From: Prevotella sp.
Lineage (GTDB): Bacteria > Bacteroidota > Bacteroidia > Bacteroidales > Bacteroidaceae
NCBI GenBank assembly: GCA_017458125.1
Contig: JAFTGB010000071.1
Span: 1 to 39,817, forward strand
Length of the DNA: 39,817 nucleotides
Direction of reading: 5' to 3'
Shown: positions 23,049 to 29,374 of the stretch, piece after piece
Layout of the letters: the number at the start of each line of letters is the position of its first letter
How positions within the stretch are numbered: the stretch's first letter is position 1
Program-made: the position numbers and the translations under genes
Notes under the pieces: model-generated
The model's input: the letters and a program-made list of their open reading frames with translations, nothing else
Database searches by the model: none
What the model was told of the DNA's origin: nothing

Positions 23049-25883
23049 TTGCTTGGCTACGGTAACAGCCGAGTTGGCATTGTCAGAGTAGCCGTCGGCA
23101 CCTATCTCGTCGGCAAAACCTTGCGAGACGGGTGCGCCGCCCACCATCACCTTCACCTGGTCGCGGATGCCAGCAGCCTGAAGGGCGTCTATCACCTCCT
23201 TCATATACCCCATTGTGGTGGTAAGCAGAGCCGACATGGCCAGGATGTCGGGGCGGTTCTTCTTGATTTCCTCGACGAAGGTGTCGGCAGACACATCGAT
23301 GCCGATGTTGACTACCTCAAAGCCACAGCCCTCCAGCATGGAAGCCACCAGATTCTTGCCGATGTCGTGCAGGTCACCCTTGACGGTGCCTATGAGCACC
23401 TTGCCTAACGAGGTGACTTGCTGACCGGCCATCAATGGTTTCAATACCTCCAGACCGGCCTTCATGGCGCGACCGGCCATCAGCAGCTGGGGCACGAAGG
23501 CTTTGCCGTTCTGAAAGCGCTGACCTACCTCGCCCATGGCGCGAATCATCTCGTTATTGATGATGTCTTGGGGCTGTTGACCCGCCTCTAAGGCCTGATG
23601 GGTGGCTGTGGCGCAGTCGTCGCTTTTCCCAGCAACAATGGCTTCGAAGACGGAGTGTTGAGTGTTGAGTGTTGGGTGTTGAGTGTTGAGTGTTGGGTGT
23701 TGAGTGTTGAGTGTTGGGTGTTGAGTGTTAACCTCTAACTTCTCACCATTAACCTCTAAAGCAGACAGGCGCAGGCCGGGGACAGGCTCTAAGGCTTGGG
23801 CTATGAGATTAATGTGTCGGTCAGTAGTACCGCAGCATCCTCCGACGATACTGAGATGGTGCCCCTGTAAGAGTGGCCACAGGTCGGCGACAAGACTTTC
23901 GGGAGTCTTGGAGTAACGGCCTTGTCCGTCAGGCATGCCGGCATTTGGGTAGAGGCTGACATTCGTACCAAAGCGAGCCAGCTTCTGAACCAGCAGTGTC
24001 ATGGCTTTGATGTCGGCTATGCAGTTGATGCCGATAGAGAAAGGCACAAAGTCAAGACTTGCAACGAAATCCAGGATGTTCTGCCCCAGCATGTTGTGCC
24101 CGTCAGGCGTTGAAACGCTGAAACTGAGCATCAATGGTAGTTCGGGGGCAGTGTCTTTGGCACACGCCATGGCTATGCGGGCATTCTCTACATCGAAGAC
24201 GGTCTCCACTAACAAGGCGTCTACGCCACCTTCCTTCAGTGCTTGAATCTGTTCGGTATATGCTGTGCACAGTGTCTCCGTGTCTAATGGTTCTCCACTG
24301 GTGTCCATGCTTGTGGTACGGTTAGTGGGACCGATGCTGCCAACGACAAAGCGGGGATGTGCTGCCGTACTGAACTCATTGGCACACTGTCGGGCCAGCC
24401 GGGCGGCAGCAAGATTGATGTCACGGCAGTAGTCCTGCAGACCATAGTCGTTCATGGATATGCGCTGGGCATTGAAGGTGTTGGTCTCGATAATGTCAGC
24501 ACCGGCAGCGAGGTACTTGCGATGAATGTCACTGATGACGAAGGGGGCCGTTAGAGACAGCACGTCGTTGCATCCTTTCAGGTCGGTGGGGTGGTTGGCA
24601 AAGCGGGCTCCTCGGAAGGCTTCTTCATTCAGCTGATACTGTTGTATCATAGTGCCCATAGCACCGTCGAGGACCAGCATGCCCGTCTTCAGCCTCGTTT
24701 CTAAGGAGGGACGCTCTATGGTGTCAATGATGTGTTGCACCTCACGGTCGGCTTCATCGTCGGAGGGAACATGGATGACGGGTGCCGTCATGTTGTTCTT
24801 TACACTTGAAACAGCACTATTCTGGTATTCCTCTACGATGCGCATAGCCTGTTCTACCTCTCGTTCGTTGTGGAAGTCCATCTCAATGTGTACGCCGTCG
24901 CCGCCGATATTGTCCAATAGCGGCCGCAGTTCGTCAAGGGTCACCCAACAGGCCATGATGCTCTTTCCGTGCGAAAGGATTTTCTTATAGAGGTCGTACC
25001 ACTTGGGACTGCCGCCTTGCGGCTCACCCACGCCGGGTGTCCACTGGATGGCATTCAGCTCGTCTATTTCCAAAAGGGCATCCAAGTGGTGCATGGCTCC
25101 GACACCGTCCAAATGGTAGAGGGTGTAGTCTATCTTCTGGCACTGCTCGCGTATGAAGGGTTGTACGAAGCGGCGGTAGTCGTCCTGACTGATCATTGTT
25201 GATATGTCGCTCTGCAACTTCGACATCTTGCCTGGTGCCCATGAGGAGAAGTAGCAGAAAGCCATCTCGTCGCCCTCGCGGATGATGTCGTACAGTTCGT
25301 CGAACACCTGAAAGTAGATGTCGTTGATTTGTTGCATCTGCTGCTCCAGCACCTCAGGCTGCATGACGGTGTCGAGTAGCACCTGGTCAGTACCTTTAAG
25401 GGCTGCCAGCACGTCCAAACCCTCCATCAGGTCGGGCATTCCTACGTAGTAGTGGCCTTGCGCCTTGCGCTTGCAGGCCTTCAGCAGCTCCTTGTGCAGC
25501 AGCCAGTTGGGATGGTTAGGGTCAAACTTGATGTCGTCGGTATAGTTGGGGTCGGGGTGAATCCAGATGGTGTCCTCGCCGCCTTCAAAGACACCACCTA
25601 AGATGGCTGCCAATGAACCAGGACCCAACTGGGTGTTGGCAACGGGCAACATGTCGGCCATGAGTGACGAGTGGGCCACATACCAGTCCAGATAGTCGGC
25701 TCTCCACTCTGGGTCGAACCACCGTTGGTTCAAATCACGATAGGGCTTTGGTGCTGGAATGTCGGCGTGTGGTTTGACACCGTCCTGAAAGTGTTCCCAC
25801 ATGTTGAGCACTATGCCTTTGTGGTTCCACCAGTTGATGTATCGCTGCTTGGTTTCTTCGAGATTAGCTTTCCAAGTATTCAT
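23031..25883 (-). CDS. Three-domain fusion: UroD-like methyltransferase, homocysteine S-methyltransferase, B12-binding domain
   Basis: A 950-residue cytosolic protein. Residues ~1-360 are UroD-like (WEHFQDGVKP, LPVANTQLGPGSLAAILGG, YHLDGVGAMHHLDALLEI, WTPGVGEPQGG), without the H-x-C zinc motif. Residues ~385-700 are a MetH-type homocysteine methyltransferase (LKTGMLVLDGAMGTMIQQ; zinc ligands C621 in GINC and C683-C684 in GGCCGT). Residues ~745-950 are the MetH cap and cobalamin domain (GDLHDIG with H839 as the cobalt ligand). Compared with MetH it lacks the folate domain and the activation domain, and has an N-terminal UroD domain instead. Inferred role: moving a methyl group from an unknown donor, via cobalamin, to homocysteine. 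A heptad-repeat linker (NTQHPTL x3-4) joins the last two domains. It has its own TGACA-N15-CGTC promoter, and an AGGAG lies near the ATG. Confidence 0.87.
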   Translation of the reverse strand: MNTWKANLEETKQRYINWWNHKGIVLNMWEHFQDGVKPHADIPAPKPYRDLNQRWFDPEWRADYLDWYVAHSSLMADMLPVANTQLGPGSLAAILGGVFEGGEDTIWIHPDPNYTDDIKFDPNHPNWLLHKELLKACKRKAQGHYYVGMPDLMEGLDVLAALKGTDQVLLDTVMQPEVLEQQMQQINDIYFQVFDELYDIIREGDEMAFCYFSSWAPGKMSKLQSDISTMISQDDYRRFVQPFIREQCQKIDYTLYHLDGVGAMHHLDALLEIDELNAIQWTPGVGEPQGGSPKWYDLYKKILSHGKSIMACWVTLDELRPLLDNIGGDGVHIEMDFHNEREVEQAMRIVEEYQNSAVSSVKNNMTAPVIHVPSDDEADREVQHIIDTIERPSLETRLKTGMLVLDGAMGTMIQQYQLNEEAFRGARFANHPTDLKGCNDVLSLTAPFVISDIHRKYLAAGADIIETNTFNAQRISMNDYGLQDYCRDINLAAARLARQCANEFSTAAHPRFVVGSIGPTNRTTSMDTSGEPLDTETLCTAYTEQIQALKEGGVDALLVETVFDVENARIAMACAKDTAPELPLMLSFSVSTPDGHNMLGQNILDFVASLDFVPFSIGINCIADIKAMTLLVQKLARFGTNVSLYPNAGMPDGQGRYSKTPESLVADLWPLLQGHHLSIVGGCCGTTDRHINLIAQALEPVPGLRLSALEVNGEKLEVNTQHPTLNTQHPTLNTQHPTLNTQHSVFEAIVAGKSDDCATATHQALEAGQQPQDIINNEMIRAMGEVGQRFQNGKAFVPQLLMAGRAMKAGLEVLKPLMAGQQVTSLGKVLIGTVKGDLHDIGKNLVASMLEGCGFEVVNIGIDVSADTFVEEIKKNRPDILAMSALLTTTMGYMKEVIDALQAAGIRDQVKVMVGGAPVSQGFADEIGADGYSDNANSAVTVAKQLLGRL
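23653..23729 (-). repeat. Eleven in-frame AACACTC/AACACCC heptads (interdomain linker)
   Basis: Eleven perfect 7-base units, with AACACCC at every third position, give a 21-base higher-order repeat translated as N-T-Q-H-P-T-L. It lies exactly between the homocysteine-methyltransferase domain and the cobalamin cap. The high identity between units suggests recent expansion. Confidence 0.93.
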
Positions 25884-25911
25884 TGTATGCTCCTATTATA
25901 TATAAGGTAAA

Positions 25912-25935
25912 GACGCTGTTGCCAACTAAATGTCA
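25912..25935 (-). promoter_or_regulatory. ECF-type promoter candidate upstream of the methyltransferase fusion
   Basis: On the minus strand TGACA (25935-25931), 15 bases, then CGTCTTTAC (from 25915), with the GATGACATTT extension seen at both beta-helix genes. It occupies the 58-base gap after hemW. The leader is about 20 bases and holds an AGGAG-like ribosome-binding site. Confidence 0.6.
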
Positions 25936-25941
25936 TCATGG

Positions 25942-27042
25942 TTAAACGTAAATGAGTGACGACATGACATCGTTGCTGACGAAGAGACCTTTGCGAGTGA
26001 GTATCAGTCGTTCGCCGTCTCGTCGCAGCAGCCCGAAGTCGATGTAACGTTGCGCTTCTTTCAGACAGTAGCAGCGGTGATGCTCGGACAACAGGTTGAG
26101 GTCAAGACCGTCGCTGGTGCGCAGGGCTACGGTGACGAGGTCGTTATAGCGCGTGTCGTCGTCTAACAGTTCACGCTCGCAGGGTATCTGTCCTTGTTCG
26201 ATGGCCTTGATGTAGCGGTTGATGTCGCTGACGTTCCACTGGCGGTATCGTCCACTGAACGAGTGGGCTGCAGCACCCAGTCCGATGTAGGGCACTTCGT
26301 GCCAGTAGCTGCTGTTGTGCTGAGACCGCCAGCTGTCCCCATTGGAAGTTTTAAGGGCGAAGTTGGAAATCTCGTAGTGTTCGTAACCAGCGGCCGTCAG
26401 CAGGTCGGTCAGCAGTTCGTACATCTGCAACTCCTGTTCTTCGTCGCATGGTGCAATGCCCATACGGTGGAGGATGGTACCTTCTTCGATGCTGAGACAG
26501 TAGGCGGAGATGTGTTCCACGTTAAGCGCCAGTGCGGCATCAATGTCGCGTCGCCACTCGTCCAATGTCTCTGCTGGGAAACCGTACATCAGGTCGATGC
26601 TGATGTTACGGATGCCGGCCTGACGAAGCCGTACGACAGCATCCGAGACTTGATTGGCTGTATGGCGGCGATGCAGGAACCGCAGGCGGTTGTCGTCGAA
26701 CGTCTGAGCTCCCATGGAAATGCGGCTGACGGGCATGTGCGATATAGCGTCGGCAAAGTCGTCAGTGACATCGTCGGGGTTGCACTCTAAGGTGACTTCC
26801 TTGGCTCCTGTTGGCAGGATGCCCAGCACCTGTTGCAGCTGGCTAATGGTCAGCTGACTGGGGGTTCCCCCTCCGAAGTAGATAGTCTCTGTGGGTTCTG
26901 CCAACTCGTCTTTGCGCAACAGCCACTCATGGCATACGGCATCGACATAACGTTGACGCAACTTCAGGTCAACGGTGGAGTAGAAGCTGCAGTAAATGCA
27001 GCGGCTCTGGCAGAAAGGAATGTGGACGTAGATGCCGGCCAT
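25942..27042 (-). CDS. hemW: HemW-like radical SAM protein (heme chaperone)
   Basis: A 366-residue radical SAM protein of the HemN/HemW group. The cluster motif CQSRCIYC (C11, C15, C18) sits right after the start MAGIYVHIPF, followed by the SAM-binding ETIYFGGGTPSQL and ISMGAQTFDDNRLRFLHRRH. The motif lacks the further Cys of true coproporphyrinogen oxidases (CxxxCxxCxC), as I recall for HemW; a role in heme insertion rather than synthesis is expected. An upstream in-frame ATG lies inside GH3 and is rejected; the chosen ATG is one base past the GH3 stop. It is likely co-transcribed with GH3. Confidence 0.9.
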   Translation of the reverse strand: MAGIYVHIPFCQSRCIYCSFYSTVDLKLRQRYVDAVCHEWLLRKDELAEPTETIYFGGGTPSQLTISQLQQVLGILPTGAKEVTLECNPDDVTDDFADAISHMPVSRISMGAQTFDDNRLRFLHRRHTANQVSDAVVRLRQAGIRNISIDLMYGFPAETLDEWRRDIDAALALNVEHISAYCLSIEEGTILHRMGIAPCDEEQELQMYELLTDLLTAAGYEHYEISNFALKTSNGDSWRSQHNSSYWHEVPYIGLGAAAHSFSGRYRQWNVSDINRYIKAIEQGQIPCERELLDDDTRYNDLVTVALRTSDGLDLNLLSEHHRCYCLKEAQRYIDFGLLRRDGERLILTRKGLFVSNDVMSSLIYV

Positions 27043-27043
27043 G

Positions 27044-29221
27044 CTAATTCTTGATATTGACAAAGGTGCGCAAATCGGCCGAACTACTGCCGATGTCGAA
27101 CCTGACGATGCCAGGAACAGGCACGAAGGCGTGGCTTTCAACATTCCAGTATGTCAGGTCGCGGCGACTGACGTTGAGAAGCACCTCGCGTGTCTGTCCT
27201 GCTGCAATGCTAACTCGTTCAAAAGCGCGGAGCTGCTGATGAGGCATGTTGATGTTGCTGTCGGGATAGGTGGCGTAGAGCTGCACTACTTCGTCACCGT
27301 CGTACGGGCCGCAGTTGGTTACGGGCACGGCTATGGTGACGTGCTTCTTGTCTTGTTTGGTCACTCTGGCCTGTCCGTACTCAAAGCGGCTGTAGCTCAG
27401 TCCGTAGCCGAAGGGGTAGAGTGGGTTGCCCCGATAGTACATATAGGTACGACCGTGGTGGATGTCGTAGTCCATCATAGGCGGCAGCTCACAGATGTCG
27501 CGCACCCAGGTCTGGGTAGTACGGCCTGCCGGGTTGTAGCGTCCTAACAACACGTCGGCCACGGCATGCCCCTGTTCCTGACTACAGTGGGTGACATGCA
27601 GGATGGCGGGCAGATGGCTGTCGCTCCAGTTGATGGCATACGGGAAACTGCTTACCAACACAAGCACTGTGTTGGGGTTGGCGGCTTTCAGCCGGCGCAG
27701 TACATCCTCGTCAGGTAGTAGCAGCGAGTGGCGGTCGTTGGCCTCGCGCCCATCGCTGGGTACAGGGCAGAACTTCCAGTCAGGACGTGTGCCGAAAGGG
27801 TGGTTGCCAGTGCAGTAGATGACGATGTCGGCTTCGTGGGCCATGGCTTCGGCGCGTCCCATCTGGTTGTCGGGAGCATAAGTGACTTCGAAGCCTAACT
27901 CCTTACCGGCCTCACGCAGTGCGTTGAGTATAGTCACCTGATAGGGTGGCGTGCCGCTGTACCAGTCTTGTATGATGTTGTCGGCATAGGGGCCGACGAC
28001 GGCTATCTGCTTGACGGCATGCAGCCGCAGGGGTAGCAAGCCCTCGTTCTTCAGCAGAACGATGGATTTGCAGGTGACGTCGCGTGCCAGTTGTCTCGCC
28101 GCCTCCTTGGCAAAGGGTTGCTGGGTGGAGTCGGTGCCCATGGTGGCATAAGGGTTCAGCGTTCTTTCTCCGTCTAAGAGTCCTAATCGCAGCATGACGA
28201 AAAGGTTGCCGCGGATGGCGCGGTCAATGTCGGCCTCGGTAATCAGGCCTTTCTTCAGCGCCTCCTGCACATGGGGCAGATACTGGTCGAGAAACATGCC
28301 CGTGGTGGCTTTGATGACGGCAGCCGAGCCTTCGGCCAGGGTAGGGAAGGCTTTGTGAGCTTCCACCAGCAAGCGCAGTCCGCCGCCGTCAGTGCAGATG
28401 ATGCCGTTGTTGCCCCACTCACGTCGTGCCACCTGTTCCAGACAGGGGTTGATGCACATGGGCGTTCCGTTCCACGCGTTGTAAGCTGCCATGAAAGCGC
28501 GGCTGCCTCCCTCGGTGATACCTTTATAGAAAGGATAGCTATAGTATTCGCGGAAAAGTCGTTCATCGAAGTTGCTCGATGTGGAGTCGCGTCCGTCCTC
28601 ATTACTGTTGGCAAGGAAGTGCTTCATCAGTGCTGCCGCCTTCCAGTAGCGAGGGTGGTTGCCTTGCACGCCACGCACCATGGCCACAGTCAGTTGGGCG
28701 GTCAGGAAGGGGTCTTCGCCATAGCTCTCCTCAGTGCGCCCCCACCGCGGGTCACGGGCCAGGTCGGCATTGGGGGCATAGAGCACCAGTCCTTTACGGC
28801 GGGCATTGGCGCGGTGGATGTAGTAACGCACCTCGTCAGCCATCTGGCTGCCAACCTGACGTACGGCCTCGCGGTCCCATGTGCAGCCCAGTCCATAGGC
28901 TTGCGGAAACATGGTTGTGGGCAGGTCGTTGGCCACCTCTTTTCCGTCGACGGTTTTCTTGCCGTTATTCATGGCAGGACCGCCAAGAGCCAGACCGTGC
29001 AATCCCTCGTAACTGCCGTATGACGGGATGCCCAGACGAGGCACGCCGAGGTTGGTAGACAGCAGCGACAGCTTCTCGTCGAGTGTCAACTGGCGTAGCA
29101 GCTGTTCTACACGCTGGTCGTCACGTAGCTTGGTGTTCTGGAACGAATAGCCCTGTGCGCTGATGACTGCAACAGCGGTGAAGGCTAAGAGAATGCATGC
29201 AAGGTAGCGTCTTTTTAGCAT
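27044..29221 (-). CDS. Secreted GH3 beta-glycosidase (beta-glucosidase/beta-xylosidase type)
   Basis: A retaining exo-glycosidase of 725 residues. It has a signal peptide (MLKRRYLACILLAFTAVAVISAQG), a TIM barrel with RDPRWGRTEESYGEDPFL and KHFLANSNEDGR (substrate-binding K-H and R), and the nucleophile region GIICTDGGGLRLL, where TDG stands for the usual SDW/SDY. An alpha/beta sandwich (SIVLLKNEGLLPL, VAVVGPYAD-like) and a C-terminal fibronectin-III-like domain (LYPFGYGLSYSRFEYG onward) follow. The pattern is closer to the xylosidase-like GH3 branch, but the substrate is not certain. A perfect TATTTTTG -7 box lies upstream; no TGACA-N15-CGTC motif is present, so it appears to be controlled separately from the other glycosidases. 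Confidence 0.9.
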   Translation of the reverse strand: MLKRRYLACILLAFTAVAVISAQGYSFQNTKLRDDQRVEQLLRQLTLDEKLSLLSTNLGVPRLGIPSYGSYEGLHGLALGGPAMNNGKKTVDGKEVANDLPTTMFPQAYGLGCTWDREAVRQVGSQMADEVRYYIHRANARRKGLVLYAPNADLARDPRWGRTEESYGEDPFLTAQLTVAMVRGVQGNHPRYWKAAALMKHFLANSNEDGRDSTSSNFDERLFREYYSYPFYKGITEGGSRAFMAAYNAWNGTPMCINPCLEQVARREWGNNGIICTDGGGLRLLVEAHKAFPTLAEGSAAVIKATTGMFLDQYLPHVQEALKKGLITEADIDRAIRGNLFVMLRLGLLDGERTLNPYATMGTDSTQQPFAKEAARQLARDVTCKSIVLLKNEGLLPLRLHAVKQIAVVGPYADNIIQDWYSGTPPYQVTILNALREAGKELGFEVTYAPDNQMGRAEAMAHEADIVIYCTGNHPFGTRPDWKFCPVPSDGREANDRHSLLLPDEDVLRRLKAANPNTVLVLVSSFPYAINWSDSHLPAILHVTHCSQEQGHAVADVLLGRYNPAGRTTQTWVRDICELPPMMDYDIHHGRTYMYYRGNPLYPFGYGLSYSRFEYGQARVTKQDKKHVTIAVPVTNCGPYDGDEVVQLYATYPDSNINMPHQQLRAFERVSIAAGQTREVLLNVSRRDLTYWNVESHAFVPVPGIVRFDIGSSSADLRTFVNIKN

Positions 29222-29243
29222 AGTCGTTGTTTTTTGTCTCTTG

Positions 29244-29251
29244 CAAAAATA
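29244..29251 (-). promoter_or_regulatory. Bacteroidetes -7 box for GH3
   Basis: TATTTTTG on the minus strand matches TAnnTTTG perfectly, 22 bases before the GH3 start codon. No convincing TTTG -33 element was found at the expected distance. Confidence 0.5.
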
Positions 29252-29281
29252 CTAATAAAATTTAATATTTGAAATAAATCG

Positions 29282-29312
29282 TTGGTTTTTTCCATGAAAT
29301 TGCCTACTTTTA
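29282..29312 (+). promoter_or_regulatory. Promoter candidate for the EF-G paralogue
   Basis: TTG (29282-29284), a 20-base spacer, then TACTTTTA (29305-29312), one mismatch from TAnnTTTG. The leader would be about 55 bases. It diverges from the GH3 promoter. Confidence 0.45.
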
Positions 29313-29374
29313 CGGTCGCTTTGCACAATGCAGGGCAAAAAGAGACCATTATATAAACCTAAAACAATAACGTA

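Noticed and set aside
23653-23729. CRISPR-like regular repeats
   Set aside because: The units are contiguous 7-mers without spacers and are part of a translated linker.
25884-25941. Cobalamin or SAM riboswitch before the methyltransferase fusion
   Set aside because: Only 58 bases are available, mostly taken by the promoter motif; neither riboswitch fits.
158-29221. A classical Sus-type polysaccharide utilisation locus
   Set aside because: There are many glycoside hydrolases but no SusC or SusD homologue and no hybrid two-component system in the window.
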